This document shows positions 10,491-41,000 of a DNA stretch of 64,000 nt, piece by piece (positions within the stretch are counted from its first letter, which is position 1; the number at the start of each line of letters is the position of its first letter). Made by a program: the position numbers and the translations under genes. The notes under the pieces were generated by a model that had not been told where the DNA came from, searched no databases, and worked only from the letters and a program-made list of their open reading frames with translations. Origin of the DNA: Lumbricus terrestris (taxonomy: Eukaryota > Annelida > Clitellata > Crassiclitellata > Lumbricidae); assembly GCA_949752735.1 (NCBI GenBank), contig OX457042.1, positions 30,084,116-30,148,115 of the forward strand, given 5' to 3'.

Positions 10491-11360
10491 ACATATGCAT
10501 GTATAATGTATTTGTGTGTAACTGTGTATGTAAGCAAGTCTGTGTTTGTTTACGCATGTTTGTCAACATTGTTTGTATATTCATGTAAACACACCTGCTT
10601 AATGCATGTGATGCATTCTCATTGTTTCACAGGCTATAGTGAACTATGTCACTTGTCTTAACTTTCTCTTTCATCAACATAAAATGTAATACCAAATCGA
10701 TGGATAATTTTCACAGATCGATGCACATCAACGGAACAGCAACTGCGAACAGTTCTGGCTGGATTCAACCTGATTTTGTTTTCCTCTTCTCATCGCCGGT
10801 GCCGGGTAAATGCCACCTTGTGGAATCAGATTGGACCCCCGATTCGATAGCCCGAATGACGACCAATTGTCCTTAGCTATAGAGGCTGACCATAGCAGAA
10901 GCCTGACTTCTGCTGGACACTGCACGACTTATCCAGACGTTGGCCTTTACCAGATAAGGCGCTAACTGAACGCTTTCTTTATCAAGACTGGACTGTGGTC
11001 ACACCGTTCCGTTCCGTTCCGTAGACTCAACAGTAAAATATTTTGACTTCTCCCAAAACCAAAGACTAACACCTATTGGCCCCCCCAAAAAAATATAACT
11101 GAGTGTATTATCTCAATCAAGTCAAAGCCCAAGTCTAACACCTATACCCCTCCCCCATAAAATAACTGAGCCTATCAATCAAGAACCCTAGCCCCAATCA
11201 TCCCAGTCAAGAACATAACCTCAATCAGAAACCCTTACCCCATTAACCTCAATCAGAAACCCTTACCCCAATCACCCCTGCCCAATCCTACACTGCGTGA
11301 CATCAATAGCGTCCAAGTGGATAAATTATATACCGTGGCTTCCTCTGAACCAGTCGGACA
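10491..11360. other. Region upstream of the channel gene
   Basis: No gene is seen. At 11322-11333 an AT-rich ATAAATTATATA lies about 35 bp before the proposed start codon; it could be a TATA-like element or chance. An in-frame TGA at 11346-11348 precedes the ATG. Possible 5' UTR exons cannot be identified by eye. Confidence 0.3.
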
Positions 11361-30708
<19,348 letters not shown>

Positions 30709-32415
30709 GAGGAGGATTCATAGTCCGGGTCAAATACTTCGGTTAAAGCGCACGTCACAGGCCTCTGAGCAAGCGGTAGCCGATCGTGACTATTATGAGA
30801 TGTGTAGGCCTACATCTCGCTTTTCGCTAGTCGCATTGGCTACGCTGATTGGCCTTCGTTAGAGCGTCTGCCTCTGACTGAGGCGAAAGTGTAGCTATTG
30901 CTTGGAAGAAGCGTAACCTATCTCTGACTGACTTACTTGTTAACCCTTACCAATCGAGGGTATAGAATATCCCGTTCCATTTACTCCACTTTTGGCGGTA
31001 AAGGGTTAAGACTGTAAATAGTGGCTGTGCTTAGTACGGTGGCGACTATACGCGACAATCTCTTTTTATCGGTTGAACAAGACGTACTTTGGTATGTGAT
31101 ATACCATGACTACGCATGTGTTCACGTGTGTACAATTTTGTACATGGATCACGGGTTAGTGCGTACACGACGACACACATGCAATAGAACTACGTGCGGC
31201 GCCCATTCAAGTGGACAGGCGCCTTGAAGAATGTCGCTCGGCGAATCAAAACTCTAATTACTGACGTTTTCACAGCGGAACTCTTTCTTACACGCGCGTG
31301 CATTATGGCGCTACATAATCCCATTAAAGCCAGCGATGGTTAAGACAAGCGTGGAGCGTTCAGAGAGCGTTACGAAGCGCCAAGTGCATGCTGTCAAGTG
31401 CTGCTTTGACCGACAGAGAACGCCGTTAAGTGCTAATTAGGCTGTGCAGTACGAATGCTATCAAGGTGCTACTACTGCGTCTGTCTGTAGCAGAATCTCG
31501 TCAAGTACCACTGCTGGCTTCCGACGAATTCTTTCGAGTGCTAATTTGGCTTTAAGCTGCAATGCGAGTATGGGTCTACGTTGATATAGTTTCGAACGTT
31601 AAGCTGCTGTCGTAGTCCTCAGACGAACGCTTCCTGGCTCTACATAAATAGACGCGCTTAGGCAATAGACTTCCGGAGACTTTGGAAGAATCTTTCTGAG
31701 ATGTCTACGCTGAACAGGTCGCTTCATACGATGATATGGAAGCTGCGTAGACTGTGTACGAAGAATGACTTATAGCCTTCGACGGCGGAAGCCGCGGAAG
31801 ACTATGATGATGTGCCAGTGTATCATTAGTATTATCATTATTTCCATCGCGGTACACGCCATAATAAGTGAAGAGCGTTTTCTGCAATGATATACACTCT
31901 TCGCAGATGGTCTTGCCATCTGCTTATCATTATTATCACTATATAATAGAGACATATTATAGTGACATCTATTAGTATTATTACTATTATTATTACCGTC
32001 GTTTTTCTTACTGCTATTAGTTTGTAACACGGTGTCAAAACGCACAATGTACAATGTATCAGACCCTGCAGGCGCACAACAATCAAGTCAATATAATTTT
32101 AATATAACACACGGGATATCAGTTCTCTGGTTAAATAGAAGACATATAATTTACACGTAGATGCGGCGGTGTCAAAATAATTCTAATGATTCCGATTACA
32201 GTTGACGTAGACAATTTTGACTTTGATTTTTTCATGATTTAGGCTATTTACTTTAATTCTATTCATGATTTAATCTAAGCTTTACTCCCGTTCCGTTCGT
32301 GTACATTGCCTCGCCAGCGGAAAACCTCTGATCACATCATCACTCAGATATCCTGTCACTGATCATAACCTCCCTACAATTATACTTCCATCCACAATTA
32401 TAGTACAGCGTTTAC
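30709..32415. other. Region downstream of the channel gene
   Basis: It may hold the 3' UTR, but no poly(A) signal was located. No gene, mobile element or clear repeat was recognised. Confidence 0.4.
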
Positions 32416-32932
32416 CTAGATTTGTATCATAATCGAAGTTTCGTCACAGTTGGCCTAATTTTTTGTGCTCTCAAAATGAACTTCTGTTACAGTAGATCTG
32501 TATCGTAATCGAAGTGACATAGAAATTGGCCTTATTTATATTCACAAAAAGAGCTTCTGTAAAATTGCAGATTTGTATTATAATCATAAAGACAAAAACA
32601 ATGGGCCTGGTATTGTATTCTCAAAAAGAATTTGTAATTATTATGAGAGTAGATTCGCATCATTGTGTGTCTGTATCATAACCGCAGTGACATCACAATA
32701 GGCCTGATTTTCTATTCTCAAAATGAACGTCTACAACAATAATTGATTTATTGATTTACATCATAATCGAAGTGACGTTACAGTAGGAGGCCTAGTTCAT
32801 AATTTCTCAACACGAACTCTTGTAATAGTAGATCTTTATCATAATCGAAGTGACATCACAATAGTCCTAGTTTTGTATCATCGAAAGGAACTTCTATAAT
32901 AATAGATTTGTTTCATAATCTAAGTATGCATG

Positions 32933-33145
32933 TGCACTTGTTATAGCGCCCCTTCACGATTACTACTCAGAAGCGCTCCCGAATACAGCGCAGAAACAGA
33001 ATCGGAGTTTCACGTCAAAGAGCTGAGAAATTTCGGGTGAAGGACTTGCCCAAGGTCCCTACGAGGCGGCTTGAGGTGGATTTGAACCTACAACCATCCG
33101 GCCGCACGGCATGAACATACCCACTACATCCCCGCGCCCCACAAG
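32933..33145 (-). mobile_element. tRNA-derived SINE inserted in the CRE array
   Basis: A full-length minus-strand copy, from the 3' end GTGCACTTGTTATAGCGCCC to the head GCGCCCC. It interrupts one array unit between ATCTAAGT and AAGTGACG, so AAGT may be part of the target duplication. Confidence 0.85.
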
Positions 33146-34619
33146 TGACGTCACAACAGGCCTAGTTTTGTATTCTGAAAAGGAACTTTTATAATAGCAG
33201 ATATTTAGCATAATTTAAATGACTTTACAATATATATTCATATATTCTCAAAGCGAACTTTGATAATAGTAGATCTGTATCATGATCGAAGTGACGTCAC
33301 AATAGGCTACGTCTAGTCTGCATTTTCAAGAAGAACTTCTACTAATATGATAGTAGATTTGTGTCAATGTGAACCCACAGTACAAAATAATCGTATACTG
33401 ACCTCACAATAGACCGAGTTTCATATGTTCAAAGTGAACTTATGATATGGTAGATCAGTAACATAATCGAAGTGACGTCACAATAGTCCTACATTTTAAT
33501 TCTCGAAATAATCTTCCATTATGAACTTTTTATCGCAAGCGAAGTGACGACATAGCAGGCCGTGTTTATAATTCTCAAAATGGACTTCTATAATTATTAG
33601 ATTTTTAGCATAATTTAAGCGAAGTCACAATAGGCCTAGTTTAGATTCTAAAAATGAACTTTTATGATTGTAGATATGAATTATAATCGAAGTGACCTCA
33701 CAATGGGCCTTATTTCATATTCTCAAAATGAAATTCCTATTATAGTAGATGTTTATCATAATCAAAGTGACGTCATAATAAGCAATTGCTCTATATTCTC
33801 AAAATGAGAGTGGACCTGTATCATAATCGAAGTGACGTCACAATAGACCTGGCTTTGAATCCTCAAAACGAATTTCTATTAGGCCTATTGTTGATTTGCA
33901 TCTTAATCGAAGTGACGTCTCAATGGGCCTATCGTTCAGTAATCTCAAAATGAACATCTACATGTATATTAGTGGATCTGTATCATAATCCAAGTGACTC
34001 GCAATAATCCTGGTAATAGTGAATTGTCATTATAATCAGATCGACAAAACGATGGGCCTAATTTTGTATTCTCAAAAGGAATTTATACTAATTATGATAG
34101 TAGATTTGTATCAACGTGAATCAGTATCATAATCGTGATGACGTCACAATAGTCCTAGTTATGCATGGCTTTGGTTCTCCACGTGAATTTCTATGATAAT
34201 GGATTTGCGTCATGATCGAAGTGACGTCACAAGAGCCCTTGTTTATTATTCTCAAAACGAACTTGTATAAAAGTAGATTTATATCAATGTGACGTCACAT
34301 TACGCGAAATTGTGCATTCTAAAAGTGAACTTTTATAAGAGTCGATTTGCATCATTGCTACTTCACAATAGACCTAGTTTTATATTCCCAAAGTGAACTT
34401 CTCTGATAGTAGATTTGTGTCATACTCGAATTGACGTCACAATAGACCAAGTCTATTTCTAAAAATGAGCTCCTCTTATAATGGATTTGCATCATAATCG
34501 AAGTGACGTCATAGTTGGCCTAGTTTATATTCAAAAAATGAACTTTTATAATAGTAGATCTGTATCAAAGTCGAAGAGACGTCACAGTGGGAATAGTTTT
34601 GTATTCTCAACATGAATTT

Positions 34620-34820
34620 CTATAACTTAATTATTTTTCGGTTGTGGCACCTACAGTCTGGAATGACCTCCCGCTTTCGCTTCGCTCTCTACTTGTGGCT
34701 CATCCGGCGGGGATCTACAAGTCCCTCAAGTCTTTTTTCTTTTGTTGTGGCTGCGCTGGGAGCGCCTCTGAGTAGTTTCTTGAAGGGAGCGCTATATAAA
34801 TGCTCGGAATGAATGAATGA
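34620..34820 (+). mobile_element. 5'-truncated LINE 3' end inserted in the CRE array
   Basis: A frame equivalent to VVAPTVWNDLPLSLRSL matches the C-terminal block of the LINE at 21203. The common 3' tail (GGGAGCGCCTCTGAGTAG to GCGCTATATAAAT) and a (GAAT)n end follow. It splits an array unit within TTCTATAA and TGTAGATTTG. Confidence 0.85.
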
Positions 34821-35795
34821 ATTGTAGATTTGTATCATAATCGAAAGGACGTCAGAATAGACCTCGTTTTATATCCTCATTATGAAATTCTATAATGGCA
34901 ATCAGTGTCATAATTGAAGTGACGTCACAATATATTGGCCTAGCTTATATCCTCAAAAACTTGCACGTGTGGATCTGCATCATAATCGAAGTGACGTCAC
35001 AATAGGCACAGTTTTATATTCTCAAAATGAACTCCTGTAATAATAGATCTTGTATCGTAATCGATGTGACGTAGCGATAGGTCTAGTTAAAATCTCAAAT
35101 CGAACATTTGTAGTTTTAGATCTGTATCATAGCCTGAGTGGCGTCACCTACACCAAGTTTTGCATGCTCAAAGTGACCTTATGACATAGTAGGTTTGTAT
35201 CATAATCGAGTGATGTCATAATAGACTTAGTTTTTATATTCTCAAAATGAATTTTTGCAATATAGATCTGTATCATAATTGAAGTGACGTCACAATGGGC
35301 CAGTTTTATAGTCTCAAAAATGAACTCATGCAATAGTAGATCTGTATCGTAATCGATGTGACGTCACAGCATGCATAGTGTGTATTGTTAAACATAACCT
35401 TTCACAATTGTAGATCTGTAAGACAATAGAAGGGACGTCACAATGATAATGGTTTATATTCTCAAAATGAATTTCTATAATAGTAGATCTGTATCATAAT
35501 TGAAGTGACGTCACAATAGACCTAGTTTTATAAATATTCTCAAAATGAACTTCTAGAATAGTAGATTTCGTGTCATACTGTAAGTGACGTACCAACAGGC
35601 CTGGATGTTATTCTCAGCATGAACATTTATAATAGTAGGTCTGTTTTGTAATCAGAGTGACGTCACAATACCTAGTTTGTATGCTCGAAGTCTATGTATG
35701 TTATAATAGATTTGTATTATAATCAAAGTGACGTCACAATAAGCCTAGTGTAATATTGTCAAAGTGAACTGAACATCTATTTAGTAGATCTGTAC

Positions 35796-36089
35796 CAAGG
35801 ACCGTTTATACACAGGACGACCAGTTTCTTATTCTTCATCCGCATTGTACAAATTTTTTACGATAATCGGTGTTCCGGATAATTTCACATTTTTTAAACA
35901 TTCAGTTAGTTGCATCTATGAAGGCAGGTTAGCGAATAATAATAATGTTTGCAAAATTTAAAAAAATGCCTTTCGAGATTCAAAACATAATCTTTGGCAT
36001 TAGAAACGGATTTTAAGTGGGACGACATCTATGGCTGAGAGTGATATAGGTGACCACAAAATGTTCACAAGTAACCGGTCCTGCAAAAT
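35796..36089 (-). repeat. Dispersed 290-bp repeat inserted in the CRE array
   Basis: Minus-strand copy of the repeat found as a tandem pair at 17700-18296. Its ends read AAGGACCGTTTATACACAGG and CCGGTCCTGCAAAATAG, which hints at imperfect inverted termini. It interrupts one array unit. Confidence 0.75.
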
Positions 36090-36239
36090 AGTCTGTTCCA
36101 TAATCGAAGTGACGTCACAATAGGTCTAGTTTACAACTTTGCATTCTGAACATGAACATCTCTAATAGCAGATTTGGATCATTATCGAAGTGACGTCACA
36201 ATATATTATACCTCGTTCCATTCTCAAAGTGAACTTTTA

Positions 36240-36946
36240 ATAACTATTATTATTTATTGCAATATTATTATAAAATAATTATGATCCCTCACGGACTTAA
36301 ACATTAATTAAAAACGGAATAAAAAATCTCTTGCGGCACCTAATCGTCGTATAGATCCTTCTCTGGTAAGGTACTGCGGAATGCACCCGCATTGAATCGC
36401 GTGGATCATAGAACTATTTTTGTTGTTGTTATTATTATTATTACTATTTTTTAAATTTTTTTATTTGGATTTTTTTATTTATTACTATTATTGTTATTAT
36501 TATTATTGTTGTTGCTGTCGTTGTTGTTATTGAGACATGACAAAATTACGAGACTAACTAGTTATGTATTGTATACCGGATTCTAATTGAAACGAACCAG
36601 CCTATCAGAACATTTTTTTACTACGTTAGCCACACAATTCTGCGCAATGTCCACATTTTCTAAAGTATGAAATTCATTTTGCCAGTTTTTCCAGCAGCTT
36701 CAAGCGACATCTCTGTAGGTGTGCACCTGTGAAAAAAATACAGAAAAATTTTAATTGATTCATGTACACAAATTGTAATGAAGCTCGTTAGCTTGAAGAA
36801 GCGCTATAGAAATAGAGAAATAAATATAAAAAGGTAAAAAAAGAATAGAACTCAACTCATCCATTTAATCCTCCGTCATATATAGTCCTCGATATAACCC
36901 ACCTTAGCAGCTTCTCAATCTCTGGCCTCTCAGAACTCGATAGTAT
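36240..36946. other. AT-rich non-coding stretch with a LINE-like tail
   Basis: It contains short ATT and TTG repeats (36240-36530) and a decayed copy of the LINE/SINE tail at about 36782-36835 (CTTGAAGAAGCGCTATAGAAA). Nothing coding. Confidence 0.4.
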
Positions 36947-37394
36947 TGTTGGGTTCACTGGCTCTAGTCTAGAAGATGATGAGTAATACTCAGGTCCGTA
37001 ATGTAAAATAACATCGATTTATTCAATAACAGAGCAGTCTGACAAGAAGTAGGTTAACGTTACCCAAAGCTGACATGAAGTACGACCGATACAGCTGATT
37101 CGACAGAGCTGACGTGAAGACACACCAGGCTAACGGAGCCCAAAGGAAGACGGATGTAGGCCAGTTCACCAACGAGGTGGGACGGCAATCGAAGAAGACA
37201 AACGTCGTAGAACACGAACCACACGCCACGCTCAACAGGAGTCGAACACACACCACAGAGTAGACCCACGACAAGAAGCAAGCCCCCACAGTAGTAGCCC
37301 TTTAAATAGGCCCTGCCCTTCCCTCAACTCCCACATAGTCAAGGAGAGTCCAAGTAAGGAAGCCCAGAGGGGTAATAGGTAGCTAACACTCACA
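36947..37394 (-). repeat. 3' LTR of the retrotransposon
   Basis: On the minus strand it starts TGTGAGTGTTAGC and ends CCAACA. It includes AATAAA (plus-strand 37018-37023) as probable poly(A) signal and a TATTTAAAGG promoter-like box. It appears identical to the LTR at 43208-43655. Confidence 0.95.
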
Positions 37395-37412
37395 TACCCC
37401 CCCCACCAGAAC
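37395..37412 (-). other. Polypurine tract of the retrotransposon
   Basis: The minus strand reads CTGGTGGGGGGGGTA directly before the 3' LTR, as expected for the plus-strand primer. Confidence 0.7.
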
Positions 37413-37820
37413 ATGAGGAGTCCAACGGGGACGACGAACTATACGAACAATGCTACGCCTAAATGCAAAATCACTCAGTACAAGCCATTACACGTACTAA
37501 GCAATTCAGCAATACTTAACTAAATAATGCATCGCACTCATAAATAACGTAAGAGTCCGATATAATCATGATCTGAATACACAAACTTCATATAACCCAA
37601 ATCATCAGTTCACACGTAATCACGATATATATACATACACATCAATAGTTCAAATGTCCAAAAAACTATATCTGAAACACAAGAAAAAATTTGGACACCA
37701 ACTGGTGTATCAAAAATGAACCAAAATGTATAATGGTCATCGGCACAAGCCACCCTACACTACAGACACACTGAAGAGTTCATTGCCGAAGAATTCCGTG
37801 CTTTCCTTTTATGACAGAAC

Positions 37821-37976
37821 GTTCCATTGAAACTGTTTCTGGACAGTGTTTGACTTTTCATGACCGAATGTTCCATTGAAACTGTTTCTGGACAGTGTTT
37901 GACTTTTCATGACAGAATGTTCCATTGAAACTGTTTCTGGACAGTGTTTGACTTTTCATGACAGAATGTTCCATTG
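37821..37976 (-). repeat. 49-bp tandem repeat in the retrotransposon 3' region, four units
   Basis: The segment GTTCCATTGAAACTGTTTC recurs at 37821, 37870, 37919 and, in part, 37968. It lies between the end of the polyprotein and the 3' LTR and has no clear coding role. Confidence 0.9.
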
Positions 37977-38091
37977 ACATACGACGAGGATAGACGTACC
38001 AGAGAGCATCTCTAGCACGCCCGACGACTCCGCTGTGAGGAGACAAGTGGAGACACTGATTGACGTGTGCCCTCACCCGCTCCCACTCACA

Positions 38092-41000
38092 TTATGCAGA
38101 TGGACGACTCAGAATGTCCGGCAGAACATTCCATTCGCCTGGACGATGTCTAATGTCCAAGTTGTACTGTTCAAGCTCCAAACTCCATCGCAAGAGCTTC
38201 ATATTTTTGTTCGCCATCTGATGGATGAACTGCAAAGGTTTATGATCGGTGAACACCAGGACGACTGCGGATCCAAAGTAGACACTAAAGGCCCGCAAGG
38301 CGACCATCAGTGCCAGCGCTTCCTTCTCTATGGTCGAATAGCGAATCTCCTGCGGCAGCAGCTTCCGACTCAAATAGCAGATCGGGTGTTCCAATCCATC
38401 CTTCATCTGAAACAAGCACGCTCCCAGACAGAATTGAGAAGCATCAACACCCACACAAAACTGTTTAGTAAAGTCAGGAGGTATTAAGATAGGTCTAGAA
38501 GCCAGACGAGATTTTAGATCAAGAAAAGCAACCTCCGCTTCCTCATTCCATCTAAAAGGAATCCCTTTCTTTGTCAAAGCCGTGAGCGGCAAAGTAATAT
38601 CAGAGAAATGAGGCAAGTACCTCTGATAGTATCCCACTAATCCTAAGAAAGATTGCACCTGTTTTTTAGTAGCAGGCCTAGGAAATTTCAACACCGCTTC
38701 CACCTTCTTCAACCTTGGCTGAACTCCGTCAATCCCAATGTGATGACCCAAGAAATCCACAGACGCATTAGCAAAGACACATTTAGCCAGATTCAGAGTT
38801 AAACAAGCATCAGCTATTCGAGATAACACTTTTCGCAAATGAACCAAATGATCCGACCATGCTAAGCTGAAAATGATGATGTCGTCTAAATAAGCATCAC
38901 AAAACTCATTCAATCCATTCAGCACTTTCGTAATTAACCTTGAGAACGAAGCCGGAGCATTCTTCAGGCCAAAACTCATGTATTTCCATTGGTAATGCCC
39001 TTTCGGGGTGACAAACGCAGTTAACGGAACTGACTCCGGATGCATCGGGATCTGCCAGTAACCTTTAGTCATATCCAGCTTTGTTATAAACCGTGACTGA
39101 CCCACTCGATCAATTAACACCTCCACCCGTGGCATAGGAAATGGATCCGGAACAGATAATCCATTCAGTTTCCTGAAATCTGTACAAAGACGATCTGTAC
39201 CGTTTGGCTTAGGCACCAAGACAATCGGAGCTGCCCACGGACTCTCAGACTCCTCTATTATCCCCGCTTCCAACAACTGATTCACCTCTTTATCCACCCT
39301 CGCCATTTTCTCAGGATTTAACCTGTAAGGGTATTGTCGAACAGGGCGAGCACCTTCAACCAAATCAATTCTATGAGACACCATAGATGTTTTACCCGGT
39401 ACGTCACTAAACACATGTGCAAAGTCATGCAAAACATCCCGCAATTCCGCACGACATTCAGCAGACACTTCACATTGTAAGACCTTATCCTCTAAAGTCA
39501 CATCATTCATCCTCACATCCGGATTTACCACCAACACAGAAGCCACCACCTCCTCATTCGGTCGCTCATACACCACATCCATACGATCCACATAGCGCTT
39601 CATCAGATTCACATGTACCACCCGTTCCGTTTTTCTTCGATCCGGGGTACTCACTAAATAATTGACCGGACCAAGTCGACGTACAACCACATACGGTCCA
39701 CAATATTTGGTCTGTAAAGGTTTACCCACCAACGGAATCAAGAGTAAAACCTTTTCACCTTCCTCAAAAGACACAGCACGTGACTGCTTATCATACAGTT
39801 GCTTCGATTTACTTTTCGCATCAACAGCATTTTCACCAGCAAGTTTCAATCCAACACGCATCCGTTCACGTAATTGTAAAACATAGTCAATCACGTTCTT
39901 GCCAGACACTTCATGTACAACATCTTTCGCCAACCATTCTTCCTTCATCAATTGCAACATGCCACGCACATCTCTGCCATACATTAAATCAAAAGCAGAA
40001 AAGCCAGTACCCTGTACCGGAACCTCTCTATATGCAAACAAGATCCACGGCAACATTGCATCCCAAGAACCCGGATATGTTTCAGCCAACGCCTTCAACA
40101 TATCTTTCATAGTACGATGAAAGCGTTCGCACGAGCCATTCGTTTGTGGTCTATAAGGACTAGTTTTCAACTGCACAATACCACATTCATGCACAAACAC
40201 TTGCATCAAATCAGACATGAATTCTGAGCCACAATCAGATAACAATTCTTTCGGAAATCCGAAAAGCGAAAAAACTTCACACAAACATTTAGCCACATCC
40301 TGCGCCGTATGATTCTTCAACGGAAACGCAAATGGAAAATGGGAAGCCAAATCAATGACCGTGAGAATAAACCTATTCCCCGTTCCCTCACATACACTCA
40401 ATGGGCCTACGATATCCATTGCCAAGCGTTGAAACACTTCCTCCATTACAGGCATACTGACCATGGGCGCCCTATAATTTCTGTTTCCTTTGCCTAAGCG
40501 TTGACACACATCACATGAACGACAATACTCACGAACGTCTCGATTCACATGAGGCCACCAGAAATGCTTCGTCAACCGATCCAGTGTCTTTCTAGTACCC
40601 AAATGCCCAGCCGCTGGTATATCATGGGCCACATGCAACAACTTCTGTCTTAAGTCACGAGGCACAACTATTTGTACCACACCCATTCCTAATGGTGTAC
40701 ACTTCTCCTCCCATCGACGCACCAAGACCTCGTCCACCAACGCATACGGTTGTACACGCCCACCGACAGACACCGTCTCGTCGACTTGTGCATACAATGG
40801 TCTCAATTCAGGACACCGGCGCTGGCGCAATATTAATTCCTGTCGGCTAACATATAGCTCCGATCTTTCTGTCACAACAGATTCTGTCGCTGCAAATAAA
40901 CTCGATAAGTCGCCTTCATCGAAATTCATTCGTTCAACTTGTCTGTCAATTATTTCACCTGGCGTTCGCTCTTGGTCGGCCGACTCCGTACTTTGACCCA

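Larger units (their letters stand above)
32420..36235 (+). repeat. Degenerate tandem array of about 75-bp units containing CRE palindromes
   Basis: The approximate unit runs: ATAATCGAAGTGACGTCACA, ATAGGCCTAGTTTTATAT, TCTCAAAATGAACTTCTAT, AATAGTAGATCTGTATC. About 40 units remain. Around 20 keep an exact TGACGTCA, the consensus site for CREB/ATF bZIP proteins. The array is interrupted by a SINE, a LINE tail and a 290-bp repeat. Whether the CRE is functional or merely part of the ancestral unit cannot be told. Confidence 0.9.

Noticed and set aside
34620..34812. 66-codon frame as a gene
   Set aside because: It is an out-of-frame reading of a LINE C-terminus that is recognisable in another frame.
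37023..37289. 88-codon minus-strand frame repeated at 43284-43550
   Set aside because: It lies in the two LTRs and therefore occurs twice; LTRs of such elements do not normally encode protein and nothing recognisable is seen.
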